Position numbers and translations under genes: made by a program. From positions 1 to 37,725 of the forward strand of contig JARLGK010000208.1 in NCBI GenBank assembly GCA_031296075.1: 37,725 nucleotides of DNA, in the 5' to 3' direction. The stretch is from Candidatus Acidiferrales bacterium (GTDB taxonomy: Bacteria > Acidobacteriota > Terriglobia > Acidiferrales > UBA7541). Below the pieces are notes generated by a model, which was not told where the DNA came from, did not search any database, and saw only the letters and a program-made list of their open reading frames with translations. Below, one piece after another: positions 9,783-18,163 of the stretch (position 1 is the stretch's first letter; every line of letters begins with the position of its first letter).

Positions 9783-10454
9783 ATGAAAAGAAGCAAGGTA
9801 GTATCTCTCGCTCTTGGGCTCATCGTGTTCGCCGGAGTTGCGGTGATTCAAACCCAAGCCCAGACTTTCGAGAAGAAAACTGCGGTCACATTCAACCGAC
9901 CCGTGGCAGTGCCCGGATCAACCCTTCCTGCCGGGACTTACACGTTCACAATTCTCGATTCGTTCGGCTCGCGGAACATCGTGCAGATTTGGAACGAAGA
10001 CAAATCGAACCTGATCACCACGATTCTCGCGATTCCGAACTATCGGCTCAAACCCACTGGCGAAACGGTGATTGAGTTCAGCGAGCGGCCGGCAAACGCG
10101 CCACAGGCCGTGAAGGCATGGTTTTATCCGGGCCACGGCTACGGCATAGAGTTCGTCTATCCGAAAAAGGAAGCGATTCAGATCGCCGAGGCGGCGAATG
10201 AGGTTGTTCCCGCCGAAGCCGTCGAGCCCACTCCAAGCACGCTGAGGACAGTTCCTCTGATCGCAATCACTCCCCAAGAAACGGAAGTGGGCATTGCAGA
10301 GGCATTTCCACCCCCCGCCAAGACAGCGGAACCCGTTACGGTTGCCAAGGAATTGCCAAGGACGGCGAGCCTGACTCCGCTTATCGCGCTGCTGGGTTTC
10401 GTCAGCCTCCTCATGGGATTCGGCCTAAGGCGACTTGGATCAAAACCGGTGTAG
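9783..10454 (+). CDS. Secreted protein with C-terminal LPXTA-type sorting signal; putative sortase substrate
   Basis: Signal peptide MKRSKVVSLALGLIVFAGVAVIQTQAQ; C-terminus LPRTAS-LTPLIALLGFVSLLMGFGL-RRLGSK; strong RBS gaggaggaaacggcgATG. Confidence 0.8.
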   Translation: MKRSKVVSLALGLIVFAGVAVIQTQAQTFEKKTAVTFNRPVAVPGSTLPAGTYTFTILDSFGSRNIVQIWNEDKSNLITTILAIPNYRLKPTGETVIEFSERPANAPQAVKAWFYPGHGYGIEFVYPKKEAIQIAEAANEVVPAEAVEPTPSTLRTVPLIAITPQETEVGIAEAFPPPAKTAEPVTVAKELPRTASLTPLIALLGFVSLLMGFGLRRLGSKPV

Positions 10455-10535
10455 TGGAAACAATTCTCGCTGTGCCGCGGGGGACAGAAACCGACTCCCG
10501 CGGCACGGGGAGAGTTGCGAACGGCGGGAGCCGAT

Positions 10536-11522
10536 ATGTCTCGGTTGTTGACCCAATGCCTTGCCGGAACGGCAGTTATCGCCATGGTGTTTTCCATGGG
10601 ACACGCAGCTCATTCTCAGGTCGGCGCAAAGCCACCTCTCTCCCAAGGATCGAATCACCCGCCCATCCTTTCTTCCAATACGGAGCTGGTGGCGCTTCCG
10701 GTGAACGTAACTGACGCGCATGGCGATTTCGTCGCGGGTCTGACGGCCGGCAGTTTCCGTGTTTCTGAAAACGGGCAGATTCAAAATATCAGTTTCTTCG
10801 AGCAGGAAGACACTCCGGTGACCGTGGGTTTGATTGTCGATCATAGTGGCAGCATGGGACGCAAGCTTCGCGAAGTGGCTGCGGCGGTGCTTGCTTTCGC
10901 TCATTCAAGCAATCCTGAAGATGAAATGTTCGTCGTCGATTTCGATGACAGCGTGTCGGTCGAACTGCTTCATGGCAAGGCTTTCACCAGCGATGCACAG
11001 GAACTCGAGCAGGCTGTCACGGCCGTATCCGCCAGCGGTCAAACCGCGCTCTACGATGCAGTCGTTGAGGGATTCATTCACTCGAAGCTGGGCCAATGGA
11101 ATAAGAAGGCTTTGATCATCGTAAGCGACGGCGGTGATAACGTCAGTCGGAACCACTTCTCGGACGTTCTGGAAATGGCGCGAAGTTCTCGCGTGGTGAT
11201 CTACGCCATTGGGTTACTGAGCGAATCTGGCCGGGAAGAGAACCCGGGAATTCTTCGGCGGCTCTGCAGCGAGACCGGCGGAGTGGCCTTCTTTCCGCCC
11301 ATGGGCGCGTCCATTGAAAAAATATCAACGCAGATAGCGCGCGATCTGCGTAAGCAGTATATGCTGGGATATGTTCCGCCAAAGAGCTCCGATGGTGACT
11401 CTTTTCGGAAAATCGATGTGAAAGTGTCCGTTCCCGGCCGGGGTAAAGTTCGGGTTAGAAGCCGGACTGGATACTCTCCCGCGATACCTCCGCCGGTACA
11501 GTCCGGGAACAACGCGCCGTGA
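10536..11522 (+). CDS. VWA-domain secreted protein (acidobacterial VWFA-related type)
   Basis: Signal peptide-like N-terminus; NVTDAHGDFVAGLTAGSFRVSENGQIQNISFFEQEDTPVTVGLIVDHSGSMG contains MIDAS DxSxS; IVSDGGDNVS. Confidence 0.88.
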   Translation: MSRLLTQCLAGTAVIAMVFSMGHAAHSQVGAKPPLSQGSNHPPILSSNTELVALPVNVTDAHGDFVAGLTAGSFRVSENGQIQNISFFEQEDTPVTVGLIVDHSGSMGRKLREVAAAVLAFAHSSNPEDEMFVVDFDDSVSVELLHGKAFTSDAQELEQAVTAVSASGQTALYDAVVEGFIHSKLGQWNKKALIIVSDGGDNVSRNHFSDVLEMARSSRVVIYAIGLLSESGREENPGILRRLCSETGGVAFFPPMGASIEKISTQIARDLRKQYMLGYVPPKSSDGDSFRKIDVKVSVPGRGKVRVRSRTGYSPAIPPPVQSGNNAP

Positions 11523-12130
11523 CCGTCTTACGCCTATCAACGAGTGAATCGGGAGGATCTGTGCGCTGGATGGCGCGTTGGGCTTCTGGCTTGCTGCTGG
11601 TAGCCGGTGCCCTTGCTCTCGTATATGTCACCTACGTCCTTGTGAGCGCCCGATACTACCAGGTGATCGAGACGAGCAGACTCGAGCGAACGGTTGCCCA
11701 TCCGGAATCTGGGCTCGATTCGCGCGTTGTGACGGAAGGCGATGTGATTGGCGAAATCCAGGTTCCCCGCCTCAGGCTAAGTGCGATCGTGGTTCAAGGA
11801 GATTCAGACGACATTCTTCGCCGTGCGGTCGGCCACGTCCCGGAAACTGCATTGCCAGGACAATCCGGGAACGTAGCGCTCGCCGGACATCGCGATACTC
11901 TCTTTCGTCCGCTGCGCGATATCCGGGTGGGCGACACGATTACTTTGAGAACGTCCGTCGGCAATCACACGTACCAGGTGAATTCCACGGAAGTAGTGCC
12001 TCCCACCGACATAGTTGTACTTCAATCTCGGGGAATCAACGAGCTGACGTTGATTACCTGTTTTCCTTTTCACTTCATCGGCCATGCACCCAATCGTTTT
12101 ATCGTGCAGGCTCGCGAGGTGGGAGAGTAG
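11519..12130 (+). CDS. Class D-like sortase
   Basis: N-terminal TM helix; IGEIQVPRLRLSAIVVQG; catalytic LAGHRDT; TLITCFPF (TLxTC); conserved Arg in NRFIVQA; GTG start overlaps the VWA stop codon (GTGA). Confidence 0.9.
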   Translation: MTVLRLSTSESGGSVRWMARWASGLLLVAGALALVYVTYVLVSARYYQVIETSRLERTVAHPESGLDSRVVTEGDVIGEIQVPRLRLSAIVVQGDSDDILRRAVGHVPETALPGQSGNVALAGHRDTLFRPLRDIRVGDTITLRTSVGNHTYQVNSTEVVPPTDIVVLQSRGINELTLITCFPFHFIGHAPNRFIVQAREVGE

Positions 12131-12465
12131 GCAGCTAGCAGATTGTGAGAGGAATCAGGGGGAGTCAGGCGCACGCGGCCTCGAGAGATCCCTGCAAGTG
12201 ACCCATCTTCCGCTTCACATTCTCACGTCCATCCAAGAGTACTCCTGCGCGGCTCACAGCAGCGTTCATCTGAGCCATGCGTGACATTTTGAGGGTGCCG
12301 CAGCCCTTCGATTTTCCGGAAGGGTGCGGGAGGGAACGTTGCCCTTCACCGTTTCTCCTCCGGCTTCCAATTTTGGATCGGCCCAGACATGCTCGTTTCG
12401 ATCGATTTCAACCTGGCAATCTTCTCTTTTGGTTAGGGTGAGAAGGGATTCGTCGCTCTGCGTGG

Positions 12466-13176
12466 CTAGCCAGCGACATTGGTGCGTGAGCCGAAGAGAG
12501 CGGTGCCGAGGCGAATCTCGGTTGCGCCCTCTTCGATGGCGACTTCGAAATCGTGGCTCATGCCCATCGAAAGGGCGGGGAAGGGCCGACCGAGGCGGCG
12601 ACTCAGACCGTCCCGGAGCTGTCGCAGCTTCCGGAAGTAAGGACGGGCGCGCTCCGGATCGTCTGAATACGGTGGAATCGCGAGCAGGCCGCGCAATTCG
12701 AGGTGCGCTAGCGCTGGAAGATCTTCGGCAAGCGCCGATAATTCTGTCTCGGCGACGCCGCTCTTTGTCGCCTCGCCGCCGAGATGCACTTCGATCAATA
12801 CCGGCAGGCGTTTACCATATTCCGCGGCCGCTGAATCCAGCTTTTGGGCCAGCGCGAGGCTGTCCACGGAGTCCACGCGATCGAAGAGTTGCGCCGCGCG
12901 CCGCGATTTATTGCTTTGCAGCTGGCCGATCAGATGCCACGTTGCGTTTAGGTCCGCAATCTTGGGCTGCTTGGCCTCAAACTCTTGCACGCGGTTCTCG
13001 CCGAACTCGCACAGGCCCGCATCGTACGCGGCACGAATCGCCTCCGCCGGAAAAGTTTTTGAAACTGCAACCAGCGTGATCTCGTCCGCACGGCGCCCGG
13101 CGCGTTCAGCGGCGCGCGCAATTCGCTCACGAACGCGCGCGAGATTCGCCGCAACCGCACTCGTTTGTTCCGGCAT
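12466..13176 (-). CDS. YggS/PROSC family PLP-binding protein (PLP homeostasis)
   Basis: LVAVSKTFPAEAIRAAYDAGLCEFGENRVQE, WHLIGQLQSNKSR, LSMGMSHDFEVAIEEGATEIRLGTALFG; start at MPEQTS. Confidence 0.94.
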   Translation of the reverse strand: MPEQTSAVAANLARVRERIARAAERAGRRADEITLVAVSKTFPAEAIRAAYDAGLCEFGENRVQEFEAKQPKIADLNATWHLIGQLQSNKSRRAAQLFDRVDSVDSLALAQKLDSAAAEYGKRLPVLIEVHLGGEATKSGVAETELSALAEDLPALAHLELRGLLAIPPYSDDPERARPYFRKLRQLRDGLSRRLGRPFPALSMGMSHDFEVAIEEGATEIRLGTALFGSRTNVAG

Positions 13177-13251
13177 GGCGGCGATTCTAGCATGCGGGCA
13201 CGAACCACTAGTCACGAGTCGGCTGCGGCTGCTAGACTGGCCATCACTTCC

Positions 13252-13953
13252 ATGCCTGCCCGCGGCAAATTCATCGTGCTCGAAGGAATCGACGGCTCCG
13301 GGAAACGTACGCAGCTCGAAGCGCTCGCCCGGGAATTCAGCCGTCGGGGAACGGCGTTCACGCAAATCAGCTTTCCCAACTATTCCGGCTTTTTCGGCAA
13401 GCTCGTGGCGCAATTTCTGAATGGCGAATTCGGCCCGCTAGCCGCGGTGGACCCGCACTTTTCCGCGCTACTCTATGCCGGCGACCGGCTGGAATCGAAG
13501 CCTGCGATCGAGTCCGCGCTCGCGTCGGGCAAGATGGTGCTTGCGGACCGCTACGTCGCTTCGAATCTGGCGCATCAAGGCGCGCGCGTGCCGCGCGAGA
13601 AGCGCGCCGAATTCCTGGCATGGCTGAAGCAGCTCGAATATGAGGTTCACGCGTTGCCGGCCGAGGACTTGGTCATCTATCTTCGCGTTCCGGTGGCCGA
13701 GGCGCACCGCCTGGTCGGCGAAAAGGGCGCGCGCGATTACACCAGCTCGCGGCGTGACTTGCAGGAAGCCGATCTGGCGCACCTCGAAGCCGCGGGTCAG
13801 GTTTATGACGAGCTGGCTCGGCAGCGAAACTGGATCACGATCGAGTGTTTCGACGTCGGGTCTGGCTCGCTCCGTGCGCCCGCGGCGATTCACGGGGAGA
13901 TTCTGACAGCCGTGGAGGCACGCATGCACTCGGCGCTTCAGGCCGGCGGGTAA
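13252..13953 (+). CDS. tmk: Thymidylate kinase
   Basis: FIVLEGIDGSGKRTQLEAL P-loop; SFPNYSGFFG; DRYVASNLAHQGAR. Confidence 0.92.
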   Translation: MPARGKFIVLEGIDGSGKRTQLEALAREFSRRGTAFTQISFPNYSGFFGKLVAQFLNGEFGPLAAVDPHFSALLYAGDRLESKPAIESALASGKMVLADRYVASNLAHQGARVPREKRAEFLAWLKQLEYEVHALPAEDLVIYLRVPVAEAHRLVGEKGARDYTSSRRDLQEADLAHLEAAGQVYDELARQRNWITIECFDVGSGSLRAPAAIHGEILTAVEARMHSALQAGG

Positions 13954-13983
13954 GTAATTCAGGTAAACGACTCAGGTAAACAA

Positions 13984-15084
13984 ATGGGCTTCGACGAATT
14001 TCTCGGCAATCAACGCGTGGTCAGCGCCTTGCGCGGAATGCTCCGCCGCGAACGCGTTCCGAGCGCGCTGCTGTTCACGGGCCCGCGCGGCATCGGCAAA
14101 TACACGCTGGCGCGCATGTTCGCGCAAGCGGCCAATTGCGAGCGCCTCAAGGACGATTTCTGCGGCGAGTGCGCCACGTGTCTGCGGATCGCGCGGCTGG
14201 CCGATCCGGCGCCGCTCATCGATGCGGGCCTTGCGGAGCGCGGCGAATCCGCCGACACAGCCGCGGTCGAGCGCACGCCCCTCATTCTCGAAACGCATCC
14301 CGACGTCTGGCTGATCGTTCCGGACCCGGTGCGGCTGCGCAATCCGGTGGCCCGGCCGATGATTCGCGTGGGGCAATTGCGCGCGGTGCAGCGCGCGGCG
14401 TATTTCAAGCCGCAGGGGCGGCGGCGGTTGTTCATCCTGGATGGCGCGGATACGATGCGCTGGAACGACGCAGACCTCTTCCTCAAGATTCTCGAGGAGC
14501 CGCCCGAATCCGCCACGCTGATTCTGCTCGCGATCACGCCAGACGCGCTGCTGCCGACGATTCGCTCGCGCTGCCTCCAGTTCCACTTCGCGCCGGTGCC
14601 GGCCGAGCAGGTTGAAGTGTTTCTGAAGGACCGCTCGGACGCGAAGCCCGCGGAGCGAAAATTGGCCGCGCAGCTTTCCGCCGGCAGCCCGGGTGCGGCT
14701 CTCTCGCTCAACCTAGAGGAATCGGCGCGCCTGCGCAAAAGCGTCCTCAGCCTGCTCGATCGGGCCGTCGCCGGAGAAAAATACGGCGAACTCTTCGCGG
14801 CCACTGCTCAGCTTTCCAAGCAGGAGCACGAATCATTTGAAAACATTCTCGCGCTGTTTTATAGTGTCTTTACAGACTTGCTGGAATCCTCGGAGGGCTC
14901 CAAGAGCAGTCTCCTACGCAACCCTGACCTGCGAAGGGAAGTGGAGGCCCTGGGCAAGAAGATTAACTGGGAATGGGTTTTGCGGGCCACGCGTGGCCTG
15001 GACACCCTCGAAGGCCGAATGCGCCGGAATATCGGCCGCCAGTTGGGTCTGGATGCTCTTGTGACATCTCTCGGTGTCCGTTAA
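13984..15084 (+). CDS. holB: DNA polymerase III delta' subunit
   Basis: FLGNQRVVSALRGMLRRERVPSALLFTGPRGIGKYTLARMFAQ; zinc-binding CxxCxxC-like CGECATC; ILEEPPESATLILLAITPDALLPTIRSRC. Confidence 0.9.
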   Translation: MGFDEFLGNQRVVSALRGMLRRERVPSALLFTGPRGIGKYTLARMFAQAANCERLKDDFCGECATCLRIARLADPAPLIDAGLAERGESADTAAVERTPLILETHPDVWLIVPDPVRLRNPVARPMIRVGQLRAVQRAAYFKPQGRRRLFILDGADTMRWNDADLFLKILEEPPESATLILLAITPDALLPTIRSRCLQFHFAPVPAEQVEVFLKDRSDAKPAERKLAAQLSAGSPGAALSLNLEESARLRKSVLSLLDRAVAGEKYGELFAATAQLSKQEHESFENILALFYSVFTDLLESSEGSKSSLLRNPDLRREVEALGKKINWEWVLRATRGLDTLEGRMRRNIGRQLGLDALVTSLGVR

Positions 15085-15175
15085 GGCCCCGGGCCAACCT
15101 AAGTTTGTTGCGAAAAGTTTGCAACCGATTGTCTTCCTACGCAGTCATATAAAAGCAGGAAACCGAGGAGCGCTT

Positions 15176-15529
15176 ATGGTAAACCGCAAGCTGTTTCGTC
15201 CCGCTCTTACCGATATGAAGGAATCATACGCGCCACGGCAATCGCAGCCCGCTCCGCAGGCGGCGCCTCCGCCGCGGAAGAAGCCGGCTCCGCCCGAACA
15301 AACGTTCGCGGAGAATTTTTATTATGTGAAGCAAATGCAATCGCGCACACCCGTGGCCGTCGTGTTGACCGACGGCGAGGTACTGCGCGGCACCGTGGAA
15401 TGGTACGACAGGGATTGCATCAAGCTCACTCGTTTCGGCAGCCCGAATCTGCTCATTTATAAGCACTCGATAAGATACCTCTACAAAGAAGGCGAAGACG
15501 CGGCTTTGGGCGGCACGAACGGCCAGTAG
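15176..15529 (+). CDS. Hfq/Sm-like RNA chaperone with Pro-rich N-terminal extension
   Basis: QTFAENFYYVKQMQSRTPVAVVLTDGEVLRGTVEWYDRDCIKLTRFGSPNLLIYKHSIRYLY resembles Hfq Sm1/Sm2; RBS gagga before ATG 15176. Confidence 0.8.
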   Translation: MVNRKLFRPALTDMKESYAPRQSQPAPQAAPPPRKKPAPPEQTFAENFYYVKQMQSRTPVAVVLTDGEVLRGTVEWYDRDCIKLTRFGSPNLLIYKHSIRYLYKEGEDAALGGTNGQ

Positions 15530-15603
15530 GACTCGCCTGTGCGAAATACTCGATCGCACCGCTGTGCTCGCTTAGCTTCGATCTGGCACGGGCGCCAACC
15601 AGC

Positions 15604-16746
15604 ATGAAAATCGGGATTACCTGCTACCCAACCTACGGCGGCTCCGGTGTGGTCGCCACCGAACTCGGCATTGAACTCGCCGCGCGCGGCCACGAAGTCC
15701 ATTTCATCAGTTATGCCATTCCCATTCGCTTGACCGGCGCGAGCGAGCGGATATTTTTCCACGAGGTGGAAGTCACCACCTATCCGCTGTTCGATCATCC
15801 GCCCTACACGCTGGCGCTGGCCACGAAGATGGGCGAAGTGGCCGAGCAGGCGTCGCTCGACCTGCTGCATGTCCACTTCGCCATTCCGCACTCGGTCAGC
15901 GCGCTGCTGGCGCGCATGATGGCTGCGCCGAGGCGATTGCCGTTCATCACCACGCTGCATGGCACCGATATCACTCTCGTAGGCAGCGATCGCAGTTATC
16001 TGCCCATCACGCGCTTTTCGATCGAGCAGAGCGACGGCGTGACGGCCATCTCGAACTATCTGCGCGACCGCACGTTGAAGGAATTCGAAATCAAGCGGCC
16101 GATTGACGTGATTCCGAACTTCGTCAACTGCGATCTTTACAAGAAGTCCGACGATGCGGCGGCTCGGGCGCGATGGGCGCCCGGCGGCGAACCGATCCTC
16201 ATGCACCTGTCGAATTTCCGCCCCGTAAAGCGCCTGACGGACGTCGTCGAGATCTTCGCGCTGGTTCGCGAAAAGATCCCCGCGAAGCTTGTGCTCATCG
16301 GCGACGGACCGGACCGCGGCGCCGCCGAGTACATCGTCCGGAAAAAGCGCCTCACGAAGGACGTGATGTTTCTCGGCAAGCAGGACCGCGTGCACGAAAA
16401 GCTGGGAGTGGCGGACCTGTTTCTCCTGCCCAGTGACGAGGAGTCCTTCGGGCTTGCGGCGCTGGAAGCGATGGCATGCGAGGTTCCGGTGGTCGCGACG
16501 AATGTCGGCGGCTTGCCGGAGGTGGTGACGCACGGCGTGGACGGCTATCTCTTCGAGCCGCGCGACGTGCATATCGCTGCGAAATACGCGCTCGAGATTC
16601 TCACGCGTCCGGACCGCGGCCGCATGATGGGGGAGATGGCCCGCACGAATGCCCGCCGCCGATATTGCTCGAACGACATCATTCCAATGTACGAGGCTTA
16701 CTACCAGAAAATCCTGAATTCGGCCGGCTCTACGGCTCGCGCGTAA
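15604..16746 (+). CDS. bshA: N-acetyl-alpha-D-glucosaminyl L-malate synthase BshA (GT4)
   Basis: MKIGITCYPTYGGSGVVATELGIELAARGHEVHFISYAIPIRL; LLHVHFAIPHSVSA; LPSDEESFGLAALEAMACEVPVVATNVGGLPEVV. Confidence 0.93.
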   Translation: MKIGITCYPTYGGSGVVATELGIELAARGHEVHFISYAIPIRLTGASERIFFHEVEVTTYPLFDHPPYTLALATKMGEVAEQASLDLLHVHFAIPHSVSALLARMMAAPRRLPFITTLHGTDITLVGSDRSYLPITRFSIEQSDGVTAISNYLRDRTLKEFEIKRPIDVIPNFVNCDLYKKSDDAAARARWAPGGEPILMHLSNFRPVKRLTDVVEIFALVREKIPAKLVLIGDGPDRGAAEYIVRKKRLTKDVMFLGKQDRVHEKLGVADLFLLPSDEESFGLAALEAMACEVPVVATNVGGLPEVVTHGVDGYLFEPRDVHIAAKYALEILTRPDRGRMMGEMARTNARRRYCSNDIIPMYEAYYQKILNSAGSTARA

Positions 16747-16772
16747 CAGGAACTATTGCGGCGCGGTGAGCT

Positions 16773-17840
16773 CTAGGACTTTGCGTCGCCGCGATTCTTC
16801 GTCAACTTGCGGATCACGAATTCCTGCAGAACGTTTGCGGCTGCGCTTGCGCCCACACCGATGGCGGCATTCTCGAACGTCAATCCAGCCCCGCGATTCT
16901 TCGCAGGATAGTAGGTATTGGAGATGCCGCTCGCGGCCAAGTCGCCGAGAAGATATGAGTAGTTCATTTGCCAGCGACCATTGTCGCCCTTGCAGATTAC
17001 GGCGTTCGCCAGGGCGTAGCCAAACCGCGCACGAGTGCCGCCCGTTCCCTTGTAAAAATATCGCGGATCTTGTTTGAAGAGAGACGGAAATACGGCGTTT
17101 CCGAGGTACGTGCTGAAGATGAAATCTCCGTAGGCGGCGCCGAAACGCCTTCCGTAACCCGCCGCGCCTTGTCCGTATCCGTCGTATAGATCGCCGGCTT
17201 GCGCCAGCCCGGCAGTGGCCCCGGTCAAAATGATGTTCACTGGATCGAGCGTCGATTTCCAGGCCAACTGGAATTTCTGCTTCGGCGAAAGCGGCGCGGC
17301 GTTCGGGACGTAGGTCACATAGAAATTGGGAATGACGCCGAGTACGCGCTGCTTCTCTTCGGCTTTCAGTTCCACCTTTGCTTGTTCTTCCGGCGGACGC
17401 ACCACCACCCTCGTCACGTTGGAGGCCACCGACAGCGCGATGGGCGGCAAGAGGACCACTTCACCGGGATGAAGCGTTCCGGAAAATGTGCGGGTCGCAA
17501 ACGACGCCGCGGCGATGGTCAGTTGAAACGGTCCGGGCGGAATCGCGGGAAACGAGTATTGGCCGTCATCACCGGACATGGCTTCCTGCTTCGGCCCCTG
17601 CTGGTCGAGTGAAAGCGTCACTTTCGCGCCCACGATGGCTGATCCGCTCGCGTCCACAACGTTTCCGGTGATACTTCCGGGCGCCGGCGCTTGCGGTTGT
17701 GGCGTTAGTTGGGCCGGCGTCGATACAGCGCAGAGAATCAGTGTAAGCACCAGCGCCGCGACGACGGCGGGAATGCGCAGGCCTTGATCGCCGCGTGTCG
17801 GTCTGTGGGTGCAAAAACTTCTCATAAGAGTCACGCTCAT
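16773..17840 (-). CDS. Exported protein with carboxypeptidase-regulatory-like (Ig-like) domain
   Basis: GSITGNVVDASGSAIVGAKVTLS...GDDGQYSFPAIPPGPFQLTIAAASF; N-terminal signal segment; start may be MRSF. Confidence 0.75.
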   Translation of the reverse strand: MSVTLMRSFCTHRPTRGDQGLRIPAVVAALVLTLILCAVSTPAQLTPQPQAPAPGSITGNVVDASGSAIVGAKVTLSLDQQGPKQEAMSGDDGQYSFPAIPPGPFQLTIAAASFATRTFSGTLHPGEVVLLPPIALSVASNVTRVVVRPPEEQAKVELKAEEKQRVLGVIPNFYVTYVPNAAPLSPKQKFQLAWKSTLDPVNIILTGATAGLAQAGDLYDGYGQGAAGYGRRFGAAYGDFIFSTYLGNAVFPSLFKQDPRYFYKGTGGTRARFGYALANAVICKGDNGRWQMNYSYLLGDLAASGISNTYYPAKNRGAGLTFENAAIGVGASAAANVLQEFVIRKLTKNRGDAKS

Positions 17841-18005
17841 TACTTTATCAGGAATCTCCCTATTGGCTATCGCCAGCGCGTCAAATGGTTTCCTTATTTT
17901 GGGTGCGCTGTGGTGACCGGGTATTCTTCGACGCCTTCTTGATTACTGTCGGCGGGACTGGGCGTTCCGATATTTTCGCGAACGCGATTTACGAGCTTAA
18001 GAACA

Positions 18006-18031
18006 GAAGGCCCGCCTTGGAGCGGGCCTTC
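18006..18031. terminator. Strong intergenic hairpin, possible terminator for the minus-strand DUF6599 gene
   Basis: gaaggcccgc/gcgggccttc 10-bp perfect arms, 6-nt loop; minus strand continues TGTTCTT (weak U tract). Confidence 0.5.
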
Positions 18032-18163
18032 ATGGGGAAAAAGCTCTACGGCCAATGCGCGGATGGCTTTCGAACCCTGTCCTCGGCCGTAGTCTAGGGG
18101 CCGGTTTCCGCGCTGTCAAGCGAGAAGCCCGGATCTAGCAAACTCCTCTAGATACCTTTATTT

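Noticed and set aside
12324-13079. 251-aa plus-strand ORF
   Set aside because: Arg-rich translation antisense to the well-supported YggS-family gene
18061-18100. tRNA-like ggttcgaaagcc on the minus strand
   Set aside because: T-arm-like word only; no pairing T stem, anticodon arm or acceptor stem
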